Shown here one piece after another: positions 36,877 through 45,876 of a stretch of 64,000 bases of DNA. Under the pieces are notes generated by a model. That model did not search any database and was not told the origin of the DNA. It was given only the letters and a program-made list of their open reading frames with translations. The DNA is from Serinicoccus kebangsaanensis. Its GTDB lineage: Bacteria; Actinomycetota; Actinomycetes; Actinomycetales; Dermatophilaceae. The stretch is from the NCBI RefSeq assembly GCF_008919445.1, contig NZ_VSLG01000009.1:62001-126000 (forward strand). Reading direction: 5' to 3'. The position numbers were made by a program, and so were the translations under genes. The number at the start of each line of letters is the position of its first letter. Positions within the stretch are counted from its first letter, which is position 1.

Positions 36877-38106
36877 TCAGCGGGCCTCGGCCAGCAGCGC
36901 CTGGATCCGACCGACGCCCTCCTTAAGGTCGTCGTCACCCAGGGCATACGAGAGCCGCAGGTAGCCGCTGGGCCCGAAGGCCTCGCCCGGGACGACCGCG
37001 ACCTCGACCTCGTCCAGGATGAGCGCGGCGAGCTCGACCGAGGTCTGCGGGGTCCGGCCACGGATGGTCCGGCCGAGCACCCCCTCGACCGAGGGGTAGG
37101 CGTAGAACGCGCCCTGCGGCACCGGGCACCGGACGCCGTCGATGGCGCCGAGCATCTCGACGATCCGCCGGCGACGCCGGTCGAAGGCGACCTTCATCTC
37201 CTCGACCGCATCCAGGGAGCCCTCCAGCGCGGCGATCGCGGCCCGCTGCGACACGTTGGCGACGTTGGAGGTCGCGTGGCTCTGCAGGTTGGTCGCGGCC
37301 TTGATCAGGTCCTTCGGCCCGACCATCCAGCCGACCCGCCACCCGGTCATCGCGTAGGTCTTGGCGACGCCGTTCAGCACCACACAGGTGTCGGCCAGCT
37401 CGGGCACTACGACCGGCATCGAGGGCGCCTTCGCCCCGTCGTAGAGCAGGTGCTCGTAGATCTCGTCGGTGACCACCCAGATGCCGTGCTCCAGCGCCCA
37501 CCGGCCGATCGCCTCGACCTGCTCGGGCGGGTAGACGGCCCCCGTGGGGTTGGACGGGGAGCAGAAGAGCAGCGCCTTGGTCCGCTCGGTGCGGGCGGCC
37601 TCGAGCTGGTCCACCGTGACGAGGTATGCCCCGTGCTCGGTGTCCGCGCCGGCGAAGACCTCGACCGGGGTCCCGCCGGCGAGCCGGATCGCCTCCGGGT
37701 AGGTCGTCCAGTACGGCGCGGGCAGGATCACCTCGTCGCCCGGGTCCAGCAGGGCGGCGAAGGTGTTGTAGACCGCCTGCTTGCCGCCGTTGGTCACCAG
37801 GACGTCCGCCGGCTCGATGGCATACCCCGAGTCGCGATGCGTCTTGGCGACGATCGCCGCCTTGAGGTCCGGGAGACCGCCTGCGGGGGAGTAGCGGTGG
37901 TTCACCGGGTTGCCGCAGGCCTCGACGGCGGCCTGCACGACGTAGTCCGGGGTCGGGAAGTCGGGTTCACCGGCCCCGAAGCCGATCACCGGCCGCCCCT
38001 CGGCCTTGAGGGCCTTGGCCTTGGCGTCGACCGCCAGGGTGGCGGACTCGGCGATGGAGCCGATGCGGGCACTGATGCGGGTCTGCTCGCTCACGGGGAC
38101 CATCAT
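36877..38106 (-). CDS. aspC: Aspartate-type aminotransferase
   Basis: 409-aa class I PLP enzyme. Substrate and cofactor segments are [10 protein letters not shown] (44-53), [37 protein letters not shown] and the PLP lysine K249 in [16 protein letters not shown]. The sequence type is the subgroup Ib aspartate aminotransferase, so aspartate and glutamate are likely substrates. It is adjacent to tRNA-Trp and secE as in many actinobacteria. ATG at 38106 and 38103 are both possible. Confidence 0.88.
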   Translation of the reverse strand: MMVPVSEQTRISARIGSIAESATLAVDAKAKALKAEGRPVIGFGAGEPDFPTPDYVVQAAVEACGNPVNHRYSPAGGLPDLKAAIVAKTHRDSGYAIEPADVLVTNGGKQAVYNTFAALLDPGDEVILPAPYWTTYPEAIRLAGGTPVEVFAGADTEHGAYLVTVDQLEAARTERTKALLFCSPSNPTGAVYPPEQVEAIGRWALEHGIWVVTDEIYEHLLYDGAKAPSMPVVVPELADTCVVLNGVAKTYAMTGWRVGWMVGPKDLIKAATNLQSHATSNVANVSQRAAIAALEGSLDAVEEMKVAFDRRRRRIVEMLGAIDGVRCPVPQGAFYAYPSVEGVLGRTIRGRTPQTSVELAALILDEVEVAVVPGEAFGPSGYLRLSYALGDDDLKEGVGRIQALLAEAR

Positions 38107-38155
38107 GTCATCGTCGCTTCACGCGGCGTCAGGCCCCGTCCGGGCACGGGCGTCT

Positions 38156-38185
38156 TTGCCCAACCTGTCGGCCGTCACGTAGACT
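38156..38185 (+). promoter_or_regulatory. Promoter of tRNA-Trp, secE and nusG
   Basis: TTGCCC and TAGACT separated by 18 bp, about 70 bases before the tRNA. The divergent aminotransferase starts 50 bp away. Confidence 0.75.
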
Positions 38186-38255
38186 GACCCTTCGGGTGTT
38201 CGCACCGTGCGCCAGCCTGCCTCCCAACAGCAGCCGACGCCGCGACCGCCTTCGA

Positions 38256-38328
38256 AGGGCAATAGCTCAATTGGTAGAGCACCGGTCTCCAAAACCGGCG
38301 GTTGGGGGTTCGAGTCCCTCTTGCCCTG
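38256..38328 (+). tRNA. tRNA-Trp (CCA)
   Basis: 73-base cloverleaf with acceptor AGGGCAA and TTGCCCT, anticodon stem CCGGT and ACCGG with CCA in the loop, and T arm GGGTTCGAGTCCC. The 3' CCA is not encoded. It is cotranscribed ahead of secE, the standard actinobacterial layout. Confidence 0.96.
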
Positions 38329-38387
38329 CGTGACCGGCGGGCAGCCTGCCCGCCGCGACCACCAGACCTGCAACAGGAAGGCGACCC

Positions 38388-38633
38388 GTGGCGAACCCCG
38401 CCCGCGACACCGACGGTGTCGCTCGCAGCCAGGCTGGCCCCGGCCAGTCGGGGCGCCCGGCGACCTTCGTCGAGCAGGTCATGGCCGAGCTGCGCAAGGT
38501 CGTCCAGCCGACGCGCAACGAGCTCATCACCTACACGATCGTCGTCTTCGTCTTCGTGCTCGTGATGATGGCGTTCGTCTTCGGCCTGGACCAGCTGTTC
38601 CAGTGGCTGGTCGGCCTCGTCTTCGGGGCCTGA
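38388..38633 (+). CDS. secE: Preprotein translocase subunit SecE
   Basis: 81-aa membrane protein with a polar N-terminus, the amphipathic helix EQVMAELRKVVQPTRNEL and one membrane helix (about 48-68). It forms the SecYEG channel. The GTG start is supported by AGGAAGG. Position between tRNA-Trp and nusG is conserved. Confidence 0.96.
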   Translation: MANPARDTDGVARSQAGPGQSGRPATFVEQVMAELRKVVQPTRNELITYTIVVFVFVLVMMAFVFGLDQLFQWLVGLVFGA

Positions 38634-38694
38634 CCGCCAGTTTCGGCAGCGGCACCGACCCGGTGCTGCACACACGACATTGAGGAAGTAGGGC

Positions 38695-39510
38695 ATGTCC
38701 GAGCAGACCCCTGACTACGACGAGGTCACGGCTGAGCAGTCCGTCGGCGCCGCCGACGTGGAGGCCGCCGAGCGGCACGACGGCGAGCCCGCTGCCGACC
38801 CCGCCGAGGAGGCCGTCTACGGCGAGGACGAGCAGGTGAGCACCGAGGACGCCCCGGCCGAGGAGGCCGAGGAGGCCGTCGACCCGCTGGAGGAGTTCAC
38901 CTCCGTGCTGCGCGGCAAGTTCGGCGACTGGTTCGTCGTCCACTCCTACGCCGGCTACGAGAACCGGGTCAAGCACAACCTGGAGACCCGCATCACGAGC
39001 CTCAACATGGAGGACTACATCTTCGAGGTGGAGGTCCCCATGGAAGAGGTGACCGAGATCAAGAACGGTCAGCGCAAGCAGGTCCGCCGGGTGCGGATGC
39101 CCGGCTACGTGCTGGTCCGGATGGAGCTCACCGACGAGTCCTGGGGTGCGGTGCGGCACACGCCGGGCGTGACCGGCTTCGTCGGCAACGCGCACCAGCC
39201 GGTGCCGCTGTCCATCGACGAGGTCGTCTCGATGCTGGCGCCCGTCTTCGACACCCCCAGCCCGGCCGCCGCGGCCGCGTCCGGGGAGTCCTCGACCGAT
39301 GGTGCCGACCTCGGCAGCGGTCGCCCTGCCCAGCCGCAGGTCGACTTCGAGGTCGGCGAGTCGGTGACCGTCATGGAGGGGCCGTTCGAGACCCTTCCCG
39401 CGACCATCTCCGAGATCCTGCCCGAGAGCAACAAGCTCAAGGTCCTGGTCTCCATCTTCGGCCGCGAGACCCCTGTCGAGCTGGGCTTCAACCAGGTCGC
39501 CAAGCTGTAG
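38695..39510 (+). CDS. nusG: Transcription elongation factor NusG
   Basis: 271-aa factor that links RNA polymerase with Rho or ribosomes. It has an acidic, disordered N-terminal extension of about 75 residues common in actinobacteria, the NGN domain from [20 protein letters not shown] to about 190, an Ala/Ser-rich linker longer than usual, and the KOW domain at [18 protein letters not shown] upstream and the short gap to secE fit a single transcript. Confidence 0.96.
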   Translation: MSEQTPDYDEVTAEQSVGAADVEAAERHDGEPAADPAEEAVYGEDEQVSTEDAPAEEAEEAVDPLEEFTSVLRGKFGDWFVVHSYAGYENRVKHNLETRITSLNMEDYIFEVEVPMEEVTEIKNGQRKQVRRVRMPGYVLVRMELTDESWGAVRHTPGVTGFVGNAHQPVPLSIDEVVSMLAPVFDTPSPAAAAASGESSTDGADLGSGRPAQPQVDFEVGESVTVMEGPFETLPATISEILPESNKLKVLVSIFGRETPVELGFNQVAKL

Positions 39511-39514
39511 GAAC

Positions 39515-39534
39515 CCGACCGGACCGCTCGGTCC
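39515..39534 (+). terminator. Hairpin between nusG and rplK
   Basis: CCGGACCG and CGGTCCGG pair almost without a loop directly after the nusG stop. There is no T-run. It may be partial termination or a processing site ahead of rplK and rplA. A second perfect palindrome, CCCGGCCCGCGGGCCGGG, lies after rplK near 40050. Confidence 0.5.
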
Positions 39535-39615
39535 GGTCCGCCCACGCCGGGGCACCGTCCCGGCACTGCAACCGGGTCATCGCCCATGGCGTAGGCCCAG
39601 AACCAAGGAGAGCAC

Positions 39616-40044
39616 ATGCCCCCCAAGAAGAAGGTCGCAGGCTTCATCAAGCTGCAGATCCAGGCCGGCGCCGCCACCCCGGCCCCGCCCGTCGGCCCCG
39701 CCCTGGGTCAGCACGGCGTCAACATCATGGAGTTCGTCAAGGCGTACAACGCCGCGACGGAGTCCCAGCGTGGCAATGTCATCCCGGTCGAGATCACGGT
39801 CTACGAGGACCGCTCGTTCACCTTCATCACCAAGACCCCGCCGGCCGCCGAGCTCATCAAGAAGGCCGCCGGCGTCGGCAAGGGTTCCGGCGAGCCGCAC
39901 AAGACCAAGGTCGGCACGCTGACCGATGCGCAGCTCACCGAGATCGCCGAGATGAAGATGGCGGACCTGAACGCCCACGACCTCGACATGGCCAAGCGCA
40001 TCATCGCGGGCACCGCCCGCTCGATGGGCATCACCACCGCCTGA
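39616..40044 (+). CDS. rplK: 50S ribosomal protein L11
   Basis: 142-aa protein of the GTPase-associated centre. The opening [15 protein letters not shown], the Pro-rich [18 protein letters not shown] loop and the C-terminal RNA-binding domain are all intact. AAGGAG precedes the ATG. It is followed by rplA. Confidence 0.98.
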   Translation: MPPKKKVAGFIKLQIQAGAATPAPPVGPALGQHGVNIMEFVKAYNAATESQRGNVIPVEITVYEDRSFTFITKTPPAAELIKKAAGVGKGSGEPHKTKVGTLTDAQLTEIAEMKMADLNAHDLDMAKRIIAGTARSMGITTA

Positions 40045-40135
40045 GACCTCCCGGCCCGCGGGCCGGGACACCTGTGGCAGGGCCTGCGCTGGCCCGTCCG
40101 ACCACAGCTCCACCATCACCACCAAGGAGTGACAC

Positions 40136-40852
40136 ATGAAGCGCAGCAAGGCATACCGCGCCGCAGCGGAGAAGCTCACCGAGGGCTCGTTCTACACCCC
40201 TCGTGAGGCGATCCGTCTGGCCAAGGAGACGTCCACCACGAAGTACGACGCGACCATCGAGGTCGCCCTGCGGCTGGGCGTCGACCCGCGCAAGGCGGAC
40301 CAGCTGGTCCGTGGCACGGTCAACCTGCCCGGCGGCACCGGCAAGACCGCCCGCGTCCTCGTCTTCGCCAACGGCGACAAGGCGCAGGCCGCCCTGGACG
40401 CCGGGGCCGACCACGTCGGCTCGGACGACATGATCGAGAAGGTGTCCGGCGGATGGACCGACTTCGACGCTGTCGTCGCCACCCCGGACCTCATGGGCAA
40501 GGTCGGCCGGCTGGGCAAGGTGCTCGGCCCCCGTGGCCTGATGCCGAACCCCAAGACCGGCACCGTCACGATGGACACCGGCAAGGCCGTCTCGGACATC
40601 AAGGGCGGCAAGATCGAGTTCCGGGTGGACAAGCACAGCAACCTCCACTTCATCATCGGCAAGGCGTCCTTCGACGAGGCGACCCTGGCGGCGAACTACG
40701 CGGCGGCGATCGAGGAGATCCTGCGGCTGAAGCCGGCCAGCTCCAAGGGCCGCTACGTCACCAAGGCCACGATGTCGACCACGATGGGTCCGGGCATCCC
40801 GATGGACCCGGCCCGTGTCGGCAGCGTCCTGGAGACCGCCACCGCCGAGTGA
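40136..40852 (+). CDS. rplA: 50S ribosomal protein L1
   Basis: 238-aa L1 stalk protein, with [28 protein letters not shown] in the first domain and [15 protein letters not shown] at the hinge. L1 represses its own operon in other bacteria by binding a copy of its rRNA site; I did not find a clear mimic here. AAGGAG precedes the ATG. A strong terminator follows. Confidence 0.98.
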   Translation: MKRSKAYRAAAEKLTEGSFYTPREAIRLAKETSTTKYDATIEVALRLGVDPRKADQLVRGTVNLPGGTGKTARVLVFANGDKAQAALDAGADHVGSDDMIEKVSGGWTDFDAVVATPDLMGKVGRLGKVLGPRGLMPNPKTGTVTMDTGKAVSDIKGGKIEFRVDKHSNLHFIIGKASFDEATLAANYAAAIEEILRLKPASSKGRYVTKATMSTTMGPGIPMDPARVGSVLETATAE

Positions 40853-40870
40853 CCGGCCGCTGACGTCGCG

Positions 40871-40904
40871 ACGCCCCCGGGGAGCCTCGGCTCTCCGGGG
40901 GCGT
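40871..40904 (+). terminator. Terminator after rplA
   Basis: Long GC-rich stem with ACGCCCCCGGGGAGCC facing GCTCTCCGGGGGCGT, one mismatch, followed by CGTCGTT. It ends the secE to rplA unit and separates it from the accessory genes. Confidence 0.85.
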
Positions 40905-40953
40905 CGTCGTTCCATCCGGCGTCGGCTCAGCCGTCGTCCCCCCGGGGCCACCC

Positions 40954-41024
40954 GACCTGGGCAAGGTTGCGCACGGCAGGCGAGCCTCTCGACGGCGCAT
41001 CAGGTGCACAACCTTGCCCAGGTC
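40954..41024. repeat. Palindromic repeat R1 before the DUF559 gene
   Basis: Arms GACCTGGGCAAGGTTGCGCA onwards (40954-40974) and their complement (41004-41024), 20 of 21 positions paired, around a 29-base loop containing CTCTCGACGGCG. R2 at 42156-42222 shares both arms and loop sequence in the same orientation. R1 ends about 100 bases before the gene. Confidence 0.85.
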
Positions 41025-41124
41025 GTGCTGCGGGACAGGAGGCGCACCCTCACGTCGGCCACCCGTCGGTCGAGGCTGTGGACAACCTCAGCGAGGCAGG
41101 ACCCAGGAGAGCAAGACTCGGCCC

Positions 41125-42150
41125 ATGGACCAGGACGTCGTGGCGCTGCTCGAGGCCCAGGACGGCGCGGGGGCCGTCGGCCAGCTGCTCCGGGCGGGCT
41201 GTTCCCGACGGACCGTGGAGCGGCTGGTCCGCACCGAGGTGGTGGTGCGCGTCCGCCGGGACGCCGTGGTGCTGGCCAGCGCCCTGCGAGCCACCACCCG
41301 GTGGGAGCGACGTGCCCTGCGTGCCCGCGCCGTGGGGTTCAGCCTGGCCCACCCTCGGCACGGTGCACATCCTCGGGTCCACGCGTTGAGCCACCAGAGC
41401 TCGCTCGCCGCGTGGAGGCTCCCCTACGAGGGCGGGGGCGAGGACATCCACCTCTCGCGCCTGGACGGGCAGCGCGGTCGACGGGAGGGGGCCGTCTGGG
41501 TCCACGCGCCGGTGCCGCCGACCTGGGTCACCGAGCAGGACGGGCTGCTGGTGGTGCGCCCGGCCCTGGCCGCGCTGCAGGTCGCCGCGACGTCCGGGCC
41601 GGCGGCCGGGGTGGTCTGCCTGGACGGGGTGCTCCACGACGCGGCGCTCGCCGATGCCGCGGCAGCGGGTCAGGGCGCGGAGGTCGTCCGGCGCGCGATC
41701 GTGACGCGCGGGTCGGCGCAGGCGGCGGTCCAGCGCGACATCGACGATGCCCTGAGCAGGGGCTTCGGCCGCGGGCAGCCCTCCGTGGTCCAGGTCGTCG
41801 AGGCCGCAGACGCGCGGAGCGAGTCGGCGGGGGAGAGCCGGAGCAGGTGGCTCGTCCAGCTCCTCGGCCTGGGGCCGTGCACGCCGCAGTTCGCCGTGCG
41901 CGACGGTGACGTGCTCGTCGGGTATGCCGACCTCAAGCTCGACCGGTGGCCGGTGCTCCTGGAGTTCGACGGCTCCGGGAAGTACACAGGGCTGGACGAC
42001 CTGCTGTCCGAGAAGGACCGTGAGGATCGACTGCGCGCGCTCGGCTACGAGGTCGTCCGCATCCGGTGGGCCGATCTGGCGCGCCCGCACCTGGTCCGTC
42101 AGCGCATCCTCGCCGCCATCGCCCGTGCGGAGGCGCGGCGGGCGGGGTGA
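41125..42150 (+). CDS. AbiEi-like N-terminus with DUF559/Vsr-like nuclease domain
   Basis: 341-aa protein. Residues 1-50 ([32 protein letters not shown]) resemble the winged-helix of AbiEi-type antitoxins. The middle is variable. The C-terminus (about 255-335) has a PD-(D/E)XK pattern: GYADLKLD, LLEFDGSGKY, then LRALGYEVVRIRWADL, as in DUF559 and very-short-patch repair nucleases. No toxin gene is adjacent, so a toxin-antitoxin role is doubtful. Two related palindromic repeats flank it. This layout suggests a mobile or defence-related unit inserted between rplA and rplJ. Confidence 0.65.
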   Translation: MDQDVVALLEAQDGAGAVGQLLRAGCSRRTVERLVRTEVVVRVRRDAVVLASALRATTRWERRALRARAVGFSLAHPRHGAHPRVHALSHQSSLAAWRLPYEGGGEDIHLSRLDGQRGRREGAVWVHAPVPPTWVTEQDGLLVVRPALAALQVAATSGPAAGVVCLDGVLHDAALADAAAAGQGAEVVRRAIVTRGSAQAAVQRDIDDALSRGFGRGQPSVVQVVEAADARSESAGESRSRWLVQLLGLGPCTPQFAVRDGDVLVGYADLKLDRWPVLLEFDGSGKYTGLDDLLSEKDREDRLRALGYEVVRIRWADLARPHLVRQRILAAIARAEARRAG

Positions 42151-42155
42151 GGGCG

Positions 42156-42222
42156 CCTGGGCAGGGTTGTGCACCGCGTGCACGGCTCTCGACGACGTCT
42201 CCGGTGCATGACCTTGCCCAGG
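42156..42222. repeat. Palindromic repeat R2 after the DUF559 gene
   Basis: Arms CCTGGGCAGGGTTGTGCACC (42156-42175) and GGTGCATGACCTTGCCCAGG (42203-42222), about 17 of 20 paired. Its right half nearly repeats that of R1 (GGTGCA, two bases, ACCTTGCCCAGGTCG), and the loop repeats CTCTCGACG. It starts 6 bases after the stop. Confidence 0.85.
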
Positions 42223-42283
42223 TCGGTCGGGGGGTGGGCGGGTGGTCGGCTCTCCGGGGCGGCGTCGTTCCCCTGCTGACGGC

Positions 42284-43600
42284 TCAGCCGCGCGAGACCT
42301 CGGGGAGCCGCCGCGAGACCACGGCACCGAGCAGCCCCAGTGCCGCGAGGAAGAGCAGGGCAGCCACGGCCCCGAGCGTCGCCAGGGCGGCGCTCACGGC
42401 CCCGGTGAGCAGCAGCAGCACGCCCATCGCCGTGTTGGACACCGCCACGTAGCGGGTCCGCTCATCACCCTCCGCGACGTCGACGACATAGGTCTTGCGG
42501 GCCACCCGCACACCGACGTGGACCACGCTGATCAGCAGGTATGCCGTCACCAGGGACCACGTGAGCGCGGGGGAGCCCTCAGGCAGGGCGGCCACCGCGA
42601 CGACGACCGCGAGCACCACGGCCGAGGCCACCAGCGACCCCACGGACATGACCCGTCGGCTGGAGCGGTCGGCCCACCGACCGACGATCCGGCCACCGAT
42701 GACCGAGGCGAGCCCCTGCGCGACGACGAAGGCGCCGAGCCCGGTGAGCAGGCCGGCCGCGCCGTCGCCGGATCCGCCCCGCGCCGCGAGCGTCACCAGG
42801 AACGGTGGTGACAGCGCCGAGACCAGCAGCAGCGCCCGGGCCAGGACGAAGGTCCGGAAGTCCCGGTCCTGGCGCAGCAGAGCGAGCGTCTCGGACCACC
42901 AGGGTCCGCGCTCGGGCGCCGGCGGCTGCGGACGCTCGGGCACCCCGGCGTAGACCACGGCCGCAAACCCCCACATCGTGGCCGCCCCGACCAGCAGCGC
43001 GGCCAGCACCGGTGGCCGGACGTCCGGTCCGTGCACCGCGAGCGCCAGGCCGATGCCGAGCGCAGCGACCCCGGAGACGGCCGTCGCCGCACCTGTCACC
43101 TGGCCGCGCTGTCCCTTGGGCAGCGTCCGCCCCTGCACGTCCTTGGCCGCCATCGAGCACAGGCAGCGGGCCAGCGCGAACGCCGCGAGGGCCAGCAGCA
43201 CGACCACTCCCGCCAGGACTCCCTCGAGCAGGAGCGCAGCCGCCGCCAGCACGAGCGTCGCCACCCCCTGACCGAGCGCTCCAACGACCCATACCCGCGT
43301 GCGCCGCGGGTGCGCCATCACCCACGGGGTCAGGGCGGCCTGCGGCAGCATGGAGCCCGACTCGCGGATGGGCACCAGCAGGCCGACCAGGGCGACGGGG
43401 GTGCCGACCACGGAGAGCAGCCACGGCAGGACGGTCTTGGCATTGACGACCTGGTCCCCGATGCTCTGCAGCGCTCCCGCCGTGATCAGCCGGAGCCCGC
43501 CGGAGGCGACCCGCTCCGGGCCTCCCAGCTCCCGCTCGGCCGCGGCGTCCGGCTCCACGAGGCGGTGGTAGATGCGCTGCGGGGCAGGCTCGTCGGGCAT
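42284..43600 (-). CDS. MFS transporter
   Basis: 438-aa membrane protein with about 12 helices. It lacks a strong loop 2-3 motif; GRIVGRWADRSSRRVMSVG in the second half matches the loop 8-9 motif. The shape is that of poorly characterised MFS proteins, and the substrate is unknown. The ATG at 43600 is the first plausible one. It is divergent from a small hypothetical gene; a GCATAC hexamer overlaps the start. Confidence 0.75.
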   Translation of the reverse strand: MPDEPAPQRIYHRLVEPDAAAERELGGPERVASGGLRLITAGALQSIGDQVVNAKTVLPWLLSVVGTPVALVGLLVPIRESGSMLPQAALTPWVMAHPRRTRVWVVGALGQGVATLVLAAAALLLEGVLAGVVVLLALAAFALARCLCSMAAKDVQGRTLPKGQRGQVTGAATAVSGVAALGIGLALAVHGPDVRPPVLAALLVGAATMWGFAAVVYAGVPERPQPPAPERGPWWSETLALLRQDRDFRTFVLARALLLVSALSPPFLVTLAARGGSGDGAAGLLTGLGAFVVAQGLASVIGGRIVGRWADRSSRRVMSVGSLVASAVVLAVVVAVAALPEGSPALTWSLVTAYLLISVVHVGVRVARKTYVVDVAEGDERTRYVAVSNTAMGVLLLLTGAVSAALATLGAVAALLFLAALGLLGAVVSRRLPEVSRG

Positions 43601-43631
43601 ACCCCCATCCTCGCCCCTAGGCTGCCGAGAC

Positions 43632-44090
43632 ATGCAGCCACCCGACGCGCGCCAGGACCAGCCTGCCCCCGAGCACCAGCCCCCGCCCGGGGTGGACGAC
43701 GCGACCGTGCAGGCCCTGGGCAAGCTGAGCGAGGCGCTGGAGACGGTGGAGCACGCCCGGGGTCTGCTCTACGGCTTCCACCGCCTCACCGGGAGCGCCG
43801 ACCTGGCCCTGGGCGAGGCGATCGACCAGCTGCACCGGGCCGGCCACGAGCAGCTCGCCGACCAGCTCCGCGAGGACCTGCTCGGGCGCAACGTGCTGCA
43901 GGGGAGGTGGACCTTCCAGCTCGTCGAGGAGTACGACGACGGCTACTGGAGCCGGTTCCGGACCTGGGAGGAACGGGCGCGGCAGCAGCTCGCGCAGGGG
44001 AGACGGCACCTGCACGAGGCGCGGATGAAGGAGGAGGAGCGCACCGACGGCCGGCCCGGCCACGAGGCGCGACCGGACCAGGGGGCGTGA
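43632..44090 (+). CDS. Conserved hypothetical soluble protein
   Basis: 152-aa acidic, helical protein with a Pro-rich start and a core (ALETVEHARGLLYGFHRLTG, LGEAIDQLHRAGHEQLADQLREDLLGRNVLQGRWTFQLVEEYDDGYW) that looks like an actinobacterial family of unknown function. TAGGCT lies 8 bases before the ATG, suggesting a leaderless message. I cannot assign a function. Confidence 0.7.
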   Translation: MQPPDARQDQPAPEHQPPPGVDDATVQALGKLSEALETVEHARGLLYGFHRLTGSADLALGEAIDQLHRAGHEQLADQLREDLLGRNVLQGRWTFQLVEEYDDGYWSRFRTWEERARQQLAQGRRHLHEARMKEEERTDGRPGHEARPDQGA

Positions 44091-44093
44091 GAT

Positions 44094-44135
44094 TTGGGTG
44101 ACCTCCGGGGTATGCCGTAGCATCGGGGCATACCC
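44094..44135 (+). promoter_or_regulatory. rplJL promoter with inverted repeats around the -10 box
   Basis: TTGGGT (44094-44099), 18 bp, TAGCAT (44118-44123). GGGTATGCC (44108-44116) and its complement GGCATACCC (44127-44135) sit symmetrically on both sides of the -10 box. The arrangement looks like an operator, though a simple chance pairing of the common hexamer is possible. Confidence 0.65.
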
Positions 44136-44351
44136 AAGACCGCCGGTTGTCGGCGTGCCCGGGGTGCGCGAGCACCGCGGAGGCGTCGGCCGAAGGTTCC
44201 GACCATCGTCGGGGCGCCAGCGCAGGTGATCCGAGCCAGACCTGGTCGGCGTGAGTCGTCCCAGATCCTTCGAGCCCCGGTGCGCCTGCGCCGGGGCTCT
44301 CGTCGTGCCGGGCCCGGGGGTAGCCGGCACCACGACGTGAAGGAGGCCAGT
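44136..44351 (+). promoter_or_regulatory. rplJ leader with attenuator-like hairpin
   Basis: About 215 bases of leader before rplJ. Near its end, GAGCCCCGG (44272-44280) pairs with CCGGGGCTC (44291-44299) and is followed by TCGTCGTG, resembling a terminator. The position matches the L10 leader family, in which the L10-L12 complex binds the leader to control synthesis. I could not confirm the kink-turn. Confidence 0.5.
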
Positions 44352-44996
44352 ATGGCGACGCCCGAGAAGGTTGCTGCCATCGCCGAGCTGACGGAGAAGT
44401 TCCGCAGCTCCGGTGGGGCCGTGCTGACGGAGTACCGCGGGCTGCGGGTGAGCCAGATCACCGAGCTGCGGTCCTCCATGCGCGAGCACGCCACCTACGC
44501 CGTGGTGAAGAACACGCTGACCAGGCGTGCTGCTGCCGAGGCCGGCATCGACGGCCTCGACGAGCACCTGCAGGGCCCCACGGCCATCGCCTTCGTGACC
44601 GGTGACCCGGTCGAGGCGGCCAAGGGTCTGCGTGACTTCGCCAAGGCCAACCCGGCCCTGGTCATCAAGGGTGGGGTGCTCGACGGCAAGCCGTTGACCC
44701 CCGCCGAGATCACCAAGCTCGCGGACCTCGAGTCCCGCGAGGTCCTGCTGGCCAAGCTGGCGGGTGCCATGAAGGGCAACCTGTCCAAGGCCGCCGGCCT
44801 GTTCGCCGCTCCGCTGTCGTCGACCGCTCGGGTCGTCGAGGGGCTGCGGGCCAAGGTCGAGGAGCAGGGCGGTCCGCTCTCCGGGTCGACGTCGGCGGCT
44901 GCCGACGAGGCCCCGTCGGCCGACACCGCCGACACCCCCGCCGCGGCAGACGCCGAGGCGACCACCGACGTCGCCGAGGGTGGCGACGAGAGCTGA
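44352..44996 (+). CDS. rplJ: 50S ribosomal protein L10
   Basis: 214-aa stalk base protein, from [28 protein letters not shown] through the NTLTRRAA region to the C-terminal helices that bind L7/L12. The last 35 residues are an Ala/Asp/Glu-rich tail, longer than in most species. AAGGAGG precedes the ATG. Confidence 0.97.
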   Translation: MATPEKVAAIAELTEKFRSSGGAVLTEYRGLRVSQITELRSSMREHATYAVVKNTLTRRAAAEAGIDGLDEHLQGPTAIAFVTGDPVEAAKGLRDFAKANPALVIKGGVLDGKPLTPAEITKLADLESREVLLAKLAGAMKGNLSKAAGLFAAPLSSTARVVEGLRAKVEEQGGPLSGSTSAAADEAPSADTADTPAAADAEATTDVAEGGDES

Positions 44997-45074
44997 GCGT
45001 GGGGCCGCCCGGCCGCACGTCCCAGCGCATTCACCAACGCCACTCACGGCATACAACAGGAAGGAACGCCCATC

Positions 45075-45470
45075 ATGGCGAAGCTGAGCACCGAGGAGCT
45101 CCTTGACCAGTTCAAGGAGATGACCCTCATCGAGCTGTCCGAGTTCGTCAAGGCCTTCGAGGAGACCTTCGAGGTCACCGCGGCGGCCCCGGTCGCCGTC
45201 GCGGCCGCCGGAGCCCCCGCCGCCGGCGGCGGTGGCGAGGCCGGCGCGGCCGAGGAGCAGGACGAGTTCGACGTCGTCCTCGAGGCCGCCGGCGACAAGA
45301 AGATCCAGGTCATCAAGGAGGTCCGCGCGCTGACCTCCCTCGGCCTGAAGGAGGCCAAGGACCTGGTCGACGGTGCGCCGAAGCCGGTCCTGGAGAAGGT
45401 CGACAAGGAGGCCGCCGAGAAGGCCAAGGAGCAGCTCGAGGGCGCTGGCGCCACCGTCACGCTCAAGTGA
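45075..45470 (+). CDS. rplL: 50S ribosomal protein L7/L12
   Basis: 131-aa stalk protein with the N-terminal dimer helices, an Ala/Gly hinge (about 45-62) and the C-terminal domain [21 protein letters not shown] and [15 protein letters not shown]. It recruits translation factors. It is followed by terminator-like hairpins before rpoB. Confidence 0.98.
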   Translation: MAKLSTEELLDQFKEMTLIELSEFVKAFEETFEVTAAAPVAVAAAGAPAAGGGGEAGAAEEQDEFDVVLEAAGDKKIQVIKEVRALTSLGLKEAKDLVDGAPKPVLEKVDKEAAEKAKEQLEGAGATVTLK

Positions 45471-45477
45471 GCCCGGC

Positions 45478-45504
45478 GGGATCCACGGGTATGCCGTGGG
45501 TCCC
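45478..45504 (+). terminator. Hairpin after rplL
   Basis: GGGATCCACGG pairs with CCGTGGGTCCC (one mismatch) around the loop GTATG, so the GTATGC hexamer forms the apex. It starts 8 bases after the rplL stop. Confidence 0.7.
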
Positions 45505-45521
45505 GGCCGCTCCACTCCGTC

Positions 45522-45563
45522 GCGGGCGGGGTCGCGCACCACTGGTGCGTCGGCCCCGCCCGC
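45522..45563 (+). terminator. Second hairpin between rplL and rpoB
   Basis: GCGGGCGGGG pairs with CCCCGCCCGC, enclosing a second stem GCGCACCA with TGGTGCG. It stands between the first hairpin and the rpoB promoter. It may limit read-through from rplJL so that rpoBC is made at lower levels. Confidence 0.6.
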
Positions 45564-45680
45564 GGTGCGTCTCGGGGAGTGCTCCCCGAGGTGCCGTGAC
45601 ACGCGTGTGACGCGTGCGGTGCTTGACGAAAGGGGCGTCGAGGGCGCACCATCGATGCTGGACGAGCCTCGGCCGCCGAG

Positions 45681-45710
45681 TTGGACGATGGGGGCGGCGG
45701 CGTGTAGAGT
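45681..45710 (+). promoter_or_regulatory. rpoBC promoter
   Basis: TTGGAC (45681-45686), 18 bp, TAGAGT (45705-45710), about 165 bases before the start codon. A weaker candidate, TTGACG, 18 bp, CACCAT, lies at 45623-45652. Confidence 0.75.
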
Positions 45711-45876
45711 AGTACTTTGCGCTGCCCTACACCTGCCCTCGATCCCGCCGAAGAGATCGGTGCGTGCGCCGGCCGGTCCGCCGATGCGCCAGGCACCATC
45801 GCTTTGCGCTGCATCCGCGAGCAGGACGGGCGACGCCTGACCGCCGCACACACTTAGGCCCGTGGAAGGACCATCC

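Noticed and set aside
41125-42150. AbiE-type toxin-antitoxin system
   Set aside because: The N-terminus resembles AbiEi, but no AbiEii nucleotidyltransferase gene is adjacent, and the protein carries a nuclease-like domain of its own.
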